Program-made: the position numbers and the translations under genes | Notes under the pieces: model-generated | Told to the model about the DNA's origin: nothing | Databases searched by the model: none | The model's input: only the letters and a program-made list of their open reading frames with translations | Assembly (NCBI GenBank): GCA_013396755.1 | Contig: VWZF01006727.1 | Location: forward strand, 124,215-188,214 | Direction of reading: 5' to 3' | DNA length: 64,000 bases | Source: Sclerurus mexicanus | Lineage: Eukaryota > Chordata > Aves > Passeriformes > Furnariidae | Shown: one piece after another, positions 10,801 to 25,490 of the stretch | Position numbering within the stretch: the first letter of the stretch is position 1 | Layout: each line of letters starts with the position of its first letter

Positions 10801-12540
10801 TGTAGTCTTTGTAAGTGATAACTGAAATTGAGAAAATATAAATCTGTTTCCTGTTCTAATTAATCAGATGGAAGCACTCAGTGAAAAAAAAAAAAAAAGT
10901 GCTGAAACTGTTAAAGACTGTAATATCAGGATGCTACATAGACAACCTCAAATAAATATTTTTTTTTAATTATAAAATTTTAAGTGCTTATTTTTGACAA
11001 CTATATTTTTTAATGTAAAGGTACATTTTAGTACATAAAAGTATTAAGACCATGAGACTTTTTGCAGGCCATCACTATTTCAGCACCATTAGCAAACAGC
11101 CTGGATGCTGGATTCACTTGTGTTTGTACAACTAATGTGCCATTTTGACAGCCCACTGCAATTCAAATCCCTTTATCAATACTCTACACCACCTGTGATG
11201 CAAATTCAAATTAATCCTGATTTTCATTGCTTACTTACACTGACTCTAGCAGAGAGAAAATGTTATCTGTTTAGAAAAATTCATACTGGAGTACCTCTTC
11301 AAAGCCAGTATGAAGGAAGCAAAATCCTGATAAGCTTTTTTGTTGATGTACACCATCTAAGTTACAGTTTCTGTAGTTGGATTCACTCTGGTTTTGTAGT
11401 TTGGGTTCCTAGATGTAATGAAAATCAAAAAATAAACTCTAGTTCGCTCATTTATTTTTGAGTAAGTAGATGTCACATTTGTGTGAGCATTTTCTTGGGG
11501 TAGCACTGTGCAAGGAAATCCTTTACCAACATGACTGTGTCCAGGTAGTATTTCTCAGTATTCTATCAGCTTTTAAACTTCACATTAAGGAATTGTTACT
11601 TTGTGTGATTACTACAGTGAGCGGTGAATGGTGCATGAAATAAAAAGTTGATACATTCTTGAGAAAGTGCTCAGCACAATGATACATCTGCTTCCTCCAT
11701 TCAGAGCACAAGTGACGTGAAAAAAAGGACGGTCACTTCATAGGATTTCAAATAGGATTGACTTGGAATATATTCAAAATCACAAAAATCTTGTGTATTT
11801 TCTCTATTTTTTAGGTTAAAATTAAAGAAACACAAGATCAATTTATCTAGTTGTGAATTAATTTCTACTAATGGACATTTCCTGGGACTGTTGTAGTTGT
11901 GCTTCCATAAAATGGAGTAGTAACTAAATTCTTCAGTGAGGGAAAATAGATAATTATGAAGGATATAACCTGTAGGTGCGTGAAAAACCTTTACATGAAG
12001 AAGTTGAATAAGGTTGATAATTTATGGTCTACTCCAGTACAGGAAACAGGTGACATCAAATGAAAGAGAAGTTAAAAGCAAATAAAATATAGTATTTTTC
12101 CACATAATACAGATGGGAGATGTGAAATTCCTTGTCATAAGATTCTACCAGTGAGAAAAGTCTACATGGGTTCAAAGGATGATTGGATAAGCACATAGAA
12201 ATGAATTGGATGTTACTTAAACACAGAAAACCCATTTCTGGTTCACATAATTCCTGTAAAAATGTAATGCCTGGGAGAGTAACAGAAGAAAGTATAATTT
12301 ATGTTTGCCCAGTTTGCAAAATCTTCCCTGGGTTCTTAATCTCAAGCAGAGGTAACTATACAGACAGAACTTTGGTCCCAACAAATGTGACTGAATTAAT
12401 GTTAGTGACTTACCCTGCTCCATGATGTCCTTTCACTGGACATTTTACAAATTATAATTCTTTCATGGTTTTGATTATGTCCAACTACAAAATATAGCCA
12501 CTATGTTACATCTCTAATTACAGATATAATTACAGCTGTG
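10801..12540. other. Anonymous DNA
   Basis: No recognised gene or repeat beyond short A and T runs. The 118-codon plus-strand frame at 11105-11461 shows no domain and is treated as chance. Confidence 0.4.
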
Positions 12541-13352
12541 GGGAAGTGAACACTTCAGAAGGGACAGTCACCCTGCAGGAAGACCTGGATAGGCTGGAAG
12601 AATGGACTAACAAGAACCTGATGAAGTTCAACAAGTCTAAGGTCTTGCACCTGGGAAAACATAATGCAAGAGTGCCTGGGGAGCAGCTCTGTGGGAAGGG
12701 ACTGGGGAGTTCTGGTGGACATGAGCTCAGTATGAGAGAAGAGAGTGCTGCTGCAGCAAAGAGAGCCATCAGGATGCTGCATTTCATAAAGAAGTTTCAC
12801 CAGCAGAGATAAAGAAATCATTATACTACTCTGCTCAGCACTTGTCAGACCACACCTGGAATACTGTGTTTAATTCTTGTCCCTGCTATACAAAATGAGT
12901 GTGAACAGGCTAGAGAGGGTCCAGAGAAGGGCCACAAAGGTGACTGAAAGCCTGAGAGGCCTGTCACATGAGGAAAGACTGGGAGAATGGGCTTGAGAAA
13001 AGACAACTTAGGGGAGACCTTATCACCATGTTCCAATATGTAACAGGTGGTTACGTAGCAGATTTTCTTTTAAAAGGAGTGCCACAAAAAATATGAGGGG
13101 TGACGGGTACAAGTTACTCCTGGGGAGATTCCAGTTGTACACAAGAGAAACATTTTTCATAGTGACAACAATCAGCCATTGGAACATTCTCCCTAGGGAA
13201 GTAGTGGATTCTCCAGTGTTGGACACTGAACATTCAGCTGGGCAGCGTGCTGGGCCATCTTGTCTAGACTGTGCTTTTGCTTTTGCCAAGAAATGCTGAA
13301 CCAAGTAATCCTTCAGGTCCCCTTCCAACCTGGTATTCTATGATTATGTGAT
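12541..13352 (+). mobile_element. CR1 LINE, ORF2 C-terminal coding end plus 3' UTR
   Basis: The best-preserved CR1 in the window, about 0.8 kb, 5'-truncated. The first 270 bp keep an open frame (12546-12812) that matches the C-terminal end of the CR1 reverse transcriptase ORF. It includes the DLDRLEEWTNKNLMKFNKSK and VLHLGKHNARV stretches. After that, blocks such as CTTGTCAGACCACACCTGGA, GAGAGGGTCCAGAGAAGGGC and GGGGAGACCTTATCACCATG follow in the normal CR1 order. The element ends CCTTCCAACCTGGTATTCTA plus a TGATTATGTGAT tail. Several frameshifts and stops make it inactive. Confidence 0.95.
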
Positions 13353-16300
13353 GGATTCTATCTATATTAGTGAGTGAAAGTGACCTGTATCCTAGAAAAG
13401 AGTTTAATCCCATTGTGCCAAAGGCTGTAAATGCATGCACAGCAGTAAGAGCAATTTTGTCCCATGTAGCATACGGAGAAAATTAGTTCCAACCACAATT
13501 TTATTGGCTTTAGAATGGCCTCCCAAATGAAACAATTTTGTTTGTTCAGAAAGACGCACGTTGCTGTTTCAACTCATTACTCTTCATATCCAGTAATAAA
13601 GCAGAAGCTCAAATTCTGCTTCAGTTGTATGACTAACACAGTAAAATACAGTGAAATTATTCTTGGTTTGCAGTGTAGTAAACAAGAGAATAAAGCTCAT
13701 TTCAGAATGGCAATTAGTTATTCACTTCAGTTCCACTTAGAAATAACTGCTCTAAGTGTTTTTATTGCAGAACAACTCCTCATTCTTTTTTAGATCCTGA
13801 CTATTATTTCCAACAATGTTCAACTATTTTGCATTTAGCTTTACTATACACATCTGACTAAATCCAAGAAGGTGAAGCTGAATTTTTCTGGCGAAATCAG
13901 AACACTTAAAAAGCTGTCCAGGATTTTACTACAGATTTTCTTTTGCTAGACTTCAACTTTTCAAAATCACTTTTATTTGGGATGAGAATAAAGTAGGAAT
14001 ACCACAAAAATAGCAGTTTCTGTCAAATTCTGAATATCAAAACCTGTAAATCAAAACCTGGACAAATGTGATTGTTAAGATCTTCTCAGTGCACATAGGT
14101 TACATGTCAATGAATATTAATATAAAATGGAATAAAGGCACACTTCAGTGATGCATTTGAGACAGTGCTATCTCTCCCCATGACAGAGGTTCATCCTGCT
14201 TCTACCAGCTGCTGCCAGTTTACTTGAGCCAGATCTAGTGCCCAGCAGCCTCTATCATGGGATCATAGGGTTTTTTTCACTGAACTATCCAGAATATTTA
14301 CACTCCAAAACAAGTGTGTGTGTGTTCTGAAAACTTAGCAAAATAAATCAGCTCAGTGATGACACAAAGAAGAGCACCAGAAGCAGCTCCTGTGTGGCAC
14401 AGGTGGAAGAACAGTTGAGAAGGATGTGGGAGAAGAGAAGGTAAAAGGGGGCTTCACTTTACATCCACAACAAATTACTAAATGGACACAACCATATCAT
14501 ACAAATATACAAAAGCACACTTCTGGCAGGTTGCAACACAATCCTCATTGCATTTCATAAACAACTTCAGGCACTAATTAACTATTTTATCTCAGAATCC
14601 CCTCGGCCCCCAAGAAGAAATCTGTGCTGTAGATCCAGCCAATCTGCTCTGGTTAAAGACACTAGGTTGTTTTGGTAGTTTTGTCATAGGGCCAAGGATC
14701 CATCTGGTTGTACTAGGCAGCTTAGGCCAATGTATTCACATCCTGAATAGATTAAAAATAACATTCCCTGCAAAGAACCTTTTAAATGCTGCTTTAAGTC
14801 TAACCCTCAGCAGTCTATTATCCAAGCTTCATCTTTCATATATTCTACAATCAAAGTTGATCAAATATGGGATCCAACTTTAAAAGCTTATTTATACAGT
14901 TTTTAAAGCAGTATTATTTCACCAATTCAATGGTTTAATATTGGCTTCTGTTAACAGAATATATATCAGAAGTTACAAAAATGCAGTTTCTCCCCTTCTT
15001 TCTGTTACTCTTAGATGTGGAGTGATTTAAGAGGTAACTTTTCTATGTGTATGGTGCTGAGTTTTGAATCAACTCAAAATTTATGGACTGAGAGATTGTA
15101 GAATTGTTTTGTGAGAGACTAGCAGCGTTTCTGAGATAAGCTATAGATGCAACAAATCCAGAGGTTTTTTGATACCCAGACAGCCAGTATATTACATTTA
15201 TCCTCTGTCCATCCCCATTTTTTTGCATCTTGATGATGAATACGATTGCATCATATATCCTTTATTCAAACAAGCTTGGACCTGTTGTAATTGGCATTGC
15301 TTATCAGGTTGCAGCACCTACATTCTCCTCTTCAGCTGCTGCTCCCCTCTCTGGCTGAGCCAGAGGGTCAATATAACGACCAAGGGCAGAAAACCCAATT
15401 TCTCATTCCGCTGTGCTTCACCAGGCTGCCTTGTTATTTTTAAGTCTCTCTGCTATACGGTGGCATCTTCTTGTCGCTATATTTCACTGTCTTCTGGGGA
15501 GCATCATTCCTGTATCTGATACCATGTTGCCCCCTAGTGACAAGTACTTCACTTCTCTCATGTTTCTTTACATCCAGTTGCTGCTTCTTTTCCTTCAGCA
15601 TTTCCAGTTATTTGGTTTGATTTTAGTTTGATTTGGCTTTAGAACATGCTGTTTTCCTTGTTGGAAATAAAAGTTTAACTCTGTCCCTTTGGGATATTAG
15701 TTGAGTCAGGCTCATTTTGGCTCCATCTGCAGAAAAGCCCAAGTTTCTGTGTTCCTCTCAACCACAACTATTTATATAGAAGTTCATATAGCTGGGATCT
15801 CTGCCACAGGGTTTAGTTATTGCAGAAATCAGCAGTGGTTTTGCCTCCATCAGCATGAAGGCATGTGAACAATGAGTGTAGAAAATTCATTGGAAAATGG
15901 GAGGAATAGAAAGGATTTGGAGTAAAGGTGCAAATCTAGTCTCATTCTCCACGTTGCTTTCCTAATATTGGTGTTGCAAAGGTTATTGGCAAAAAATTTC
16001 TCCACACAGTAAGAGAAGAATTTGGAAATGCAAATCAAGACACTGTCTTGAGGGTTTGGGGAGAGGAGTTCTCACCCTAAGAGGCTGGTGGGTGTCTCAT
16101 GCTATGAAGATTGAACAACTCTTGAGCACTCCTAAGCACAAGAAAGGGATAAGAATGGATGAGTAATATTCTTTAGGCAAGCAAATCTATTTTCAGTCCT
16201 GGCCTTACTTACAACATTAAGCATGCAGAGGAGGAAGCAGCTGCAAACTCCTCACCTCTTCCCTTCTGACTAAGGAAGGATCATGCTCAATGTGTTCCTC

Positions 16301-19300
16301 ATGCTCCTCAGTATATCTGACTTTCAGCGTCACTCTCACATGGTCTCTGGAGGGAGGAGAGAAGGCCTCAGCATGCTCCCATGGCATGTAAGTGTTATTC
16401 CTGTGTTTAAAAACTCATGTATAAACTCATATAGTATGTATAAATTGTCATTGATAAATTGGAGCCAGAGAAGAGAGTGTTGCTGGTAGATCCTGACAAA
16501 CTTAGTGGGATGGGCTAGACTCTGACTCTGATTTTATCTGAGATCATTCCTTTCCTTTTAATATACAGACTTTTATAAAAACAACAGAGAGATCTCCTGT
16601 GTTCATGGGAAATGCAGCATCTGGTCACTATTCTTTACACATAAAGAAATAAATTTTGATTTTCCATCCTAAATGAATCTATGATTCTATGTAAAACAGC
16701 ACAGAACCATTGAATAATTAATGCTTGTATTTACTGCAAATCATTTTTAGTGGTAAGATTCTAATATTTCTTAAAATAATAAGTCGATTTGCAATCAGCA
16801 TCCTTAATCACATTTTAGCTATGGTTCAGAAGCAATGATATATTACAATAAGAAAGTAGTATACAGTGCTAAAATCAAGTAGTAGGCAAATACTTTAAAC
16901 CATATTGCAGAAATATGATGGTATTGTCTGCTCCTATGTCTATTGTTTAAGTGTGATCTGCACAGTTATTACCACCTCACAGAGACTCACACACTACATT
17001 GTCAAATTTGCGTGAAAACAACAGCTGTCAAACAACTAATTGCAAGAAAGTATCAGAGTGAAAAGAGCTATGAATTCTCTTTGGCAGAATTAGAGAAATC
17101 ATCAGAATTAGCTTCTGCATGACCAAATGGAATAGAATCGCATCTAAGGCATGTGGGTCCTCCAAGTACACAAAAGTTAACATTAATTAAAATGCTTATT
17201 TTCCATCTGTACTTTGCAATCCATTTCTATCCAGTCTGCTCTATGTGTGCACTCCAGCAGAAACTTTGCAATCCAGACATTTCCATTAAGATTTGTTTTT
17301 CCAATAACAAGATGTGGCACACAAAGAACAGTCACAGCTGGGAGCAGGGGAGATCATCACTGTGGGTTCAAGGAGCCATTTGTGTGCCTTCAGGCCAGTA
17401 ACACAGAAAATCAGATGAAATACCTCAAGGACCACCAAACTCTTGGCAGGGGCCATTGGGGATGCTCTGTTTATATGATCAGTCACAGAGGAAGTCATGT
17501 TTGTGCCACCAGGAAAGCAGAGATTGTGACAAAGCAAAGTATGTACGAATGGATCCCTACAGCCATTCCCTGAAGTTCTGTGCCTGTGCTGGTGAATTAA
17601 ATGAAACAACAGATGTGGCCAGACAGGCATAGGTTTCCTTCATCAAACCTTTAACACATAACCATTTGTTTGCTTATTTATTAATAGTTTGGGTACCTTT
17701 GTTTCAATTCAGCAGTGAGATCAGGCCTCAGTGGAAATATTGTTTTGGTTTTTGGGTTTGGGGAGTTTTGTTTTCTCAGTTGGGATTTTTAGGTTTTGGC
17801 ATTCTTGTGTTTGTTTACTTGGGTTTTGTTTTGGTTGGTTGGTTTTTTTGGTTTTGTTTGCTTTAATTTTCATTTATTATAATGCAGACATGCTTATAAT
17901 ATCTACATTTTAGAGTCTATTGTGATTCAAACACAGTATTTAAATTAAGCACACTAGAATGCTGGATGAGGCAAAAGGCAACAACTTAAAATGCATATCT
18001 AAAATTTTAGAATATGTCTCATAATCCTTTTATAACAAACACTGCATATTGTTTCATTATGTGTATTGAATATCCTTTTATTCCTGCTTATTTTCCCTTT
18101 ATAATTCCATACAATTAGTCTTTATAATTCTACTTTATTATCTGTATTACATTTTGTTGTTGTCTAATACTATAGAATTATAACAGTAACAATTTTTAAA
18201 CAGTTCTGTAGTCCATACCACACTGGGGACCAGCACCTGAAGTCTCTACTTAAGCCTACATTCAGGCTACAATCTTCTTTTTTCTCTGGAAAAAAAAAAA
18301 TGTATCCTCCAAAAAAAGGCAATGAATAATTGTATCTTCCTGGTGTGACCACCACAAAGAGAGATGGATAAGATAGGTGGAGGTGACAAGAAGTGCAACA
18401 GCAGCATCCGTTTCTATGGATGAAATTTAATACACTAGTTTTGTTTAAAACCCATTCCAATTTAACTTCTTTTACTTTACAGTTTTCTAGTCTTCTGTCC
18501 TATACATTTTTGCTTTCTCTAATGTTTTAATTTCTCCTGTTCTGTGCAATAAAATATGTGATAATTAAACTCCCATCTCTATCTCTCCTAATCCAGCAAC
18601 CAGACTGTAATTCCAGCTGGCCCTATGTACTTGTCTCCTAAGGCTCAAAGTGATTTCTCTTTCACTTAGCCCAACGAGGGAAAGGAACAATTCTTGTGCT
18701 CAGGCTGAGCTGTCACAATTAGTCCCAAGAAAACTAATTTTACTATTTTTTTTTCAGACAAGTACTTGAACCCAAGCTATGATCCTTGACGCCAAGGACT
18801 GAAACACAGCTCTAGCAAGCAGTGGGATGCTGAGTATCTGTGTCAGCATTGAATGATATATGTGCGAGGAGTAAGGTTGTTATGTGCACAATGTTAAAGT
18901 TGGGTTTGATCATCTGATCAAAGAGGGCTGTAAATCAACATATGCTTTAATGTAGTGAATATAAAGTTTTGTTCCTTCCGAATGGAAGTGAGTTGCTGTA
19001 TGTAGGGCAGAGCTGTTTATAACACAGCACACCATTTGAGTTGTCATTTTGCACTATGTGAAAGGATGCTTCAAAAGAATGAAAAAACACTTGTAAATGT
19101 ATTCTAAGATTTTTTTTTTCAACAGTGAAGGAGCTATTTGGTTTAGATGCTTAGGTAGCATTTGGAATTCTGTGTTTCTACAATTAAAACATTAGTCTTT
19201 AATTTTGATAAGATAGAGTTTTATACTGACCTCAGCCATTGCAGAGGCATTCTTTATATCCGAGGTCCATTTAAGCACCCAAAGACTTCTAAGATGGGTC

Positions 19301-22300
19301 TGTCTCATCTCTGCTGATTATCTAGGCCAAGAGAGCTGCCTGTTTTTGTGGTAGACCTGTAATATGTGTTGAAGGAATTAAACACTACAAATGCCAACCT
19401 CTCCCTGTGGACAAAAGAAGGTTATAGTGACCAGTGTAGATAGAGCAGATAGAGCTGCCCCATTTGGTCACATTTGATCTCCTCAGAGTGCATGAATCTG
19501 ACTGTGAATGTAGCCAGGGAGATGGATATCAAGGAGTGAGTGGTGTGAGTCTCCAAGGATGACTACTATACCATGTCAGGGTGTCCCAGAGTTGGCTTCC
19601 AGAGCCTTGCTTGGATTCAGAGCATAGTTTCTGGGACACTTTGCCCAATCACATGCAGAGTGTCTGAATATTGCAGAGGAACCACTTAGCCAAACTTCTT
19701 ATATCAGTTGTATTGAGTAATAAATTGCATAAACCCTTAATGGTCGCACCATGTTCAAATACACTCTGAGTTTCTCATTTAACTTGAATTCTGTAACAAA
19801 AAGAATAATGGAATCAGTCTCCATGAAAGAATCCCATGTTCAGTATCCTCACATCGGCCTTCATTGTGCTGCTCTGATGGTTGTGCATGCAGCACAATGT
19901 GCTAGGACTTTAATTCAGAATATTGTGACCAAGGTCTGTCTCACTCCATGCATGAATTACCCAGAGTATTTTGGCTGCCTTACTACTATTCTACCAGTGT
20001 TAATGCCTTTGGGAACAATTGTTTGGAAAAATGAATCAGGAAAAACACTTTTGTTTTCAACATAGCAGAAAATAATTGTAAAAGGTGAATGACAAAAGTT
20101 CCATATTCAAAATAGAGAGCTAAACTATCAAGAAAAAGGAACAGAAAAATTATTTGGACACTAGCATTTAAACAAAATCAGTGAGTCCCCATATTGAATA
20201 TACACTGTTTTATTGTAACAGAGTTTACTTTGATATTAGTGTGTTCAGGTTATGCATGTGTGAATGAAATGAAGCAGAAAAAACTACCCAAACACAGATA
20301 TTAATCTGTTCTTGGAATGAATCTTCAAATCTTCATGTGTTATTTCCATTTCTAGAGACCCAGAAGAACATGGAATATTTTAGAAATCTCAGTGAATAAT
20401 CAAATGAAATAATCAAGATGAAGACACCAAAAAATGAAGGCTCTACACTGCACTTGGTGTCACTATAGACTAACTTTTCAACTCTATTTTTTATGGTCTC
20501 ACTAAAATTTTTAATTTATATAGAAAATCTGTGGATGTAGTTTTACCAAGTGCCTAGAAATTTGGAATGTTCAGAAAGGAGCTCAAAGTAGCCCTTTACT
20601 GAGAAGCAGTAACATCACAGGAGAAGAATCTGCTGAAGTTCTACTGTTCATCACGTACATTTTCACCTGCAGACCCTAAGTCCCACCAGTTTACAAAGTA
20701 TTTATCTCTAATGTGTCAGACAGTAAAATGGAAGCAGCTTTACTTTAAAGATGCAAAAGTTAGTTCTCATTAATATGCCTGTGAATGGAACAACAAATGT
20801 GTGCTGAGTTAGGAATGGATGCCAACTCCTTAAATATTGACTTTAGATTTAAACATCTGCTTATGTGCACATAACTGGAGTTTCTCAGATGCTAAAGCCC
20901 TCTGATTTAGTTTGAAGGTCCAGTCCCTTTATCTAATGCACAAATAAACCAAATCTTAATGGCCTATTACTGACTGTGTACTTAGCCTGGATCAGCTCCA
21001 GAATTTGCTTATCTAATTATTGTGGCCAAAATAAAGTGTGAATACAAGCATTACAATAATTTATTATGGATCCTTTCCAACTCCTTCTGAAGTTACTGAC
21101 TCTCTTTCTGGCAGACCATCATTAGTCCTAAATCAGCATTTGAGACAAATATGACATGAACAGAACAGGATAAACAATTTCTTACACTTCTAGGGTTTGC
21201 AAACACTTTGGGTAAGTTGTCAGGATTCTTCTAAATACTCAACAGGAACTTCTAAACACACAGAAATCATCATTCAGGGTAGTCTTCTGTGCATAGCTAA
21301 GATCATTAGTAGCTGGTTGTAAACAGTTTAGGATTATCAACAGCAATAGATATGGCTCATGGTTAAGTGATCATGCAGAACTTTGGGCCAATTGGATGTA
21401 GGAATTCAGCAGAACAATATTTTGGAGAGTCTTGTCCAACGCTGCTGGAGATACCATTACAACAGGTCCTCTCATCACCACCCAGATGGTGGCTGACCAT
21501 CCTGATAAGAGATTTTATTCCTCATACAAGCATTATCCTGTGCAAAGATCCAACACATTAGGAGTTTTTTTAAAAACATTCTCTCCATGAGTGTCTGTAC
21601 AACATCTAAACAAAGTTACATTTGTCTTGATATGCATGCCTTCAATATGTTTCATGTACAGACACATCAATCTGTGTTCAGCCATGTAAGTAGCTACATT
21701 TTACTTGCTCCAAAGTGCTTCCTTTATAGAAATCCATACAAAAGCTGAGGTGAAGTGCAACAATCTCTCCATCAGCCTTACTGTGAAATCAAAAGCAGAG
21801 GCACAGAGAGCTTGTGATTGACTTTCATTGTCTCTCTTTTCAAATACATGGAATTTCTTTTAATACTTTAGCCACTGATTGCTTTAAGTAACTTATCACA
21901 TGTTTAAAAAAGAATTAACTCCTATATTCCTATAGAAAACGACAATAAAGAGCATTTATGCTCATTGTTTTCTTGGACTTTCAAGGGTGGAGCCATAAGA
22001 AATATTAGCAGAGTCAAGGGGGACAATATGCCTGAGTAATAGCCTTTTCAGACAACATTAACAAGCCTCCAGACCTGGAAAAGGAAGAGTAGAATAGTGG
22101 ATTACTGCCGTAACACAGGACTAAACTGTTTAACTGGAAAGTTAAGAGTTGGTTAAAAGTGAATGGGAAGATGGCCTTTTTGAAACACCAGAAATAAAAT
22201 GGGAGCTTTATTTTTATCAATTTCTTTTGGTTAATTTTATATCAAACTGAATTATGTATTTTCATATGAATCTGTCATATTCTGCATTAACTGATTTTTT

Positions 22301-25070
22301 AGTAATTTAGTTCATGAGCAACATTTTATTGAGTTTTAACAGAAGTTTTATTAGGTCCATGATTACTCCAGAGTACAGACTTAATGGAAGTGTTGCAAAG
22401 CATAAGCAGCCATGTGCAAGATCTACACTGAATAAGAGCCTCTAATCCTTGCAAGATTGATCCAAATGATTTTTCTGTGTTCAGTATTAATTGTAGGGAG
22501 GGTTTCTGATTTTTAGCTAATGAGGACTCATTAACAAATCTTTGACTGTGGAGCCTATTTGCTGTTCAGCATTGTGTGTTTTATAGAATCATATAAAACA
22601 CATCAAAGTTTTCCAATAAGGGAAATGGACATCATTAATGCAACAGGCATCCACAGAATATTGTTCACAGAAGACATACAAATTAAATGTTATAAATTTT
22701 AAATAATTAACAAGGGAAAATAATGGCCTCTTTTTTTTTCTTTTTTTCCCTCAGCCTTATATCAGATGCTGATAAGACCCAGGCAATGAATTCAAATAAT
22801 AAAAGACCCATTTTAAATGTTCTGGCACCCAGAATTTTGATATTTTAACTAGGACAAACCAATGCAGAGGTATACAAAAGGACAATCAGATAAGTGTCAA
22901 GCAAGCATTTTTTTCTGTAAATAGAGAAAATGAGGTTTTATTGGAACTAATTGGAACTTCTGAGTACAGTTTCAAGCCGGTTGTTTTCTGACACAGAGAA
23001 CACCAGCTCCTTGTTTGATAAATCAAACTGCTTTCCTAGTCTTTTGCAATAAAACTGTACAAAAGGCCTTCCATTTCATGCATGTCAGAAATAAAAGATG
23101 TGTCAGTCGTGCCGGTTTAATGATGATTTTCCCAACCCTTCTGTAGGGTAGTGCCCCTTTGGTTATGACTCTAAATGCAGCAAAAAGCAAACTCTGAACC
23201 TTTCTATTTTCAGGGAAGTGGGAAAGAAAATAGTGTATGGCACCATCTCTCCTGGGCTGGTCAGTATGAATGGCTGTATGGAAGGGAGGGTTGTACTTTC
23301 ATCTGATAATTCTCACATTTCTGACAACTAGAATGCTGATGTCAAGATGATCTGTCCTTCTGAGTTGCAGTATCATTTGATGTTACCCCTGGGATAACCT
23401 CACCCTGTATAAACTCACTGCTCTCTAGACTGTAACTAAAGCCATAAGACAACCATGCCTTAATATTTGTGATTTAGGAGTTTTAAAGCACACACTGCAA
23501 AGTGCAGCTGAGCTCCAGAGCCAGTGGCAGCACAGCTATGCCAGGGGGATACTAAGTCTTGGGTATTGCCTCAAAGGCCAGACTACATCCGTACATACAC
23601 ACCACACTGGTGTGGCTGCTCCTTAGGGCTAGCTGTTGATATTTGTATGGCTTCAGGCTGCTCCCTGATCCTTGCTAAAACAATCTGTTCAGAGTTCAGA
23701 GCTGTGGCTTTCAATCAAATGTCTAAATATATGCTTAAACTACACTATATAAGTATATAATATAAAAAACCTCTAGGGAAATAGGCACGAATATTATGAT
23801 GTCAATATTATGTTTCTTCTGAATTCCAACTATGTGAAACAAACCTTTAAAACAATTACTATGTGCATTCACTGATACATGCAAAAACATGATATTGTGT
23901 ATAAATACAATATATATAGACAGTATACAGACACATATTCTTTATTTAGGACTTTACTCCATTGAGTATGATGTACTTCGGGAGGTTTTGCTAAAGAAAG
24001 CCCCAAAGAATATTCAGTCAATCTACAAATTTCCTAGTTTTAAATATATGCCAGTTTTTATAATTATAGGTTGGACTGCCTAGTCACCTATACCTATATA
24101 TTTACTTAGGTATTTATTTAAAGCAGAAAAAGAAGCTTACTGTGAACATGCAGATATATAAATAGCAATTTGCATTACAGCCTGCACATGGAAATGGGTA
24201 CAGAATTTTCTATATTTCACAGTCTGAACCATTGCAGGTGATGGGAAGAGTCAACTATGTATGTGGACATTTTCTACATCCACATCTGTTTGATTCACTC
24301 CCTATTCCTTCATGAGACTCCTCTATTCCCTCCAAGTTATGGACATAGCCATATCTGTTTTCCTTCTACAACCCCTGGGTATGATTTCATGAGGTGTTCT
24401 TCAGTGCACAGGTTGGCTGCTCGAATTGTTCTCTGAGGATAGGATTAAGACCCAGGTGAATTTTTTTCAGGCAGTGTGTAATTTCTAGAAAAGAATTGGC
24501 TTTCAAAATAAATTACGGTTGTATGTTAGAAAAATAGAAATATGGTTAGCTCCTATCTATCCTACCTATATATTGACATGGTCTCTCTGGGTATTTCTCT
24601 TGGATTAATTGTCTCTATGTTTGCAAAATACCCAAATAGATATTGCAAACCAGAGGCACATTATAACTAGTAAGAGACAGGAAATCTGATTATGATGGAG
24701 AAGGAAACACATGTAAGTGCTATCTGCATGTAAAAGTTATACAGTGCTAATATGGGAAGTTTCAGACTTCCCACTTAGAAAACACTTTTTCTTGAAACTA
24801 ATGATGACAAAATCTTAAAAGAACTGTCTTATGCTATCAATACATCTGCCAAACTTATAGGATAGTTTTACACTGTTAGATTGTTTAGGGCAGGGACTCT
24901 TTTAGCTATAAGACCTCTTTCATAGATTAGCCTCATCCATGCTACATGATATTTGACCTGGATCTCCTCTGAGCTCTTTTAGTAGGATTGCACAAATTGA
25001 AATAATCTGAGAGTTGCACTGGAGCCCATATGGCTGAAATTTTCATAGTATGACTCTAGGGCCATGTATT
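13353..25070. other. Long anonymous stretch
   Basis: Nearly 12 kb without a recognised gene. Frames of up to 119 codons (15169-15519, 17153-17630 on both strands, 19751-20065) lack recognisable domains and are probably fortuitous. A T/G tract lies at 17741-17866. A sequence near 16666-16692 resembles a bare CR1 tail but is too short to call. Confidence 0.4.
17741..17866. repeat. T/G-rich low-complexity tract
   Basis: Repeated TTTTGG, TTTGGG and GGTTGG units. The two overlapping plus-strand frames rich in Phe/Gly/Trp/Val at 17666-17913 come from this composition and are not genes. Confidence 0.8.
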
Positions 25071-25160
25071 GTGGGCTCTGAGGAGGAGGCTGGATTAGAT
25101 GACCCAAAGGTAATTCCAACCTCAATTGTTGGAATCCCATCGCATCCCATGATGCTATGA
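25071..25160 (+). mobile_element. CR1 LINE 3' terminal fragment
   Basis: About 90 bp with GGCTGGATTAGATGACCCAA, a diverged CCAACCTCAATTGTTGGAAT block and a CCATGATGCTATGA tail, the usual end of CR1. Confidence 0.75.
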
Positions 25161-25251
25161 GGTATGCCAAAGCGACATTAGGATGTTTGAAAGCTCAAAG
25201 TAAGACTTAGGAGGAGGAATGAATACAAATTCAGAGCAGGGGCTTTTATAT

Positions 25252-25300
25252 GTTTGCGTTTGGGGTTTTTTGGTTTGGTTTGGTTTGGGGTTTTTTTTCC
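25252..25300. repeat. T/G-rich low-complexity tract
   Basis: GGTTT units and long T runs, the complementary form of the A/C tracts elsewhere in the window. Confidence 0.75.
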
Positions 25301-25490
25301 AGATTGCTTTTGGAAAGGTTTTTCGGTGCATCTTATTCCCTGAATAATGTCTTGGCACTGGCTTGGACTGGCTGATAGACATTTCTATTCCAGAGACAAC
25401 TAATAATTAAGTACTAGGGCTTATTAGGTGTTCAGTGTTTGAACTACCATCTTAGCACAGTACATTCAACCATGAGAACTACTGTCTTAT

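Noticed and set aside
16660..16695. Possible CR1 tail (ATGAATCTATGATTCTATG)
   Set aside because: Only the tail-like motif is present and no upstream CR1 block is visible, so it could be chance.
17153..17630. Overlapping 82-119 codon frames on both strands as a possible gene
   Set aside because: No recognisable domain, no plausible start or splice context, and both strands are open at once, typical of chance in stop-poor sequence.
19751..20065. 104-codon plus-strand frame
   Set aside because: No domain or family match recognised, and only the open length supports it.
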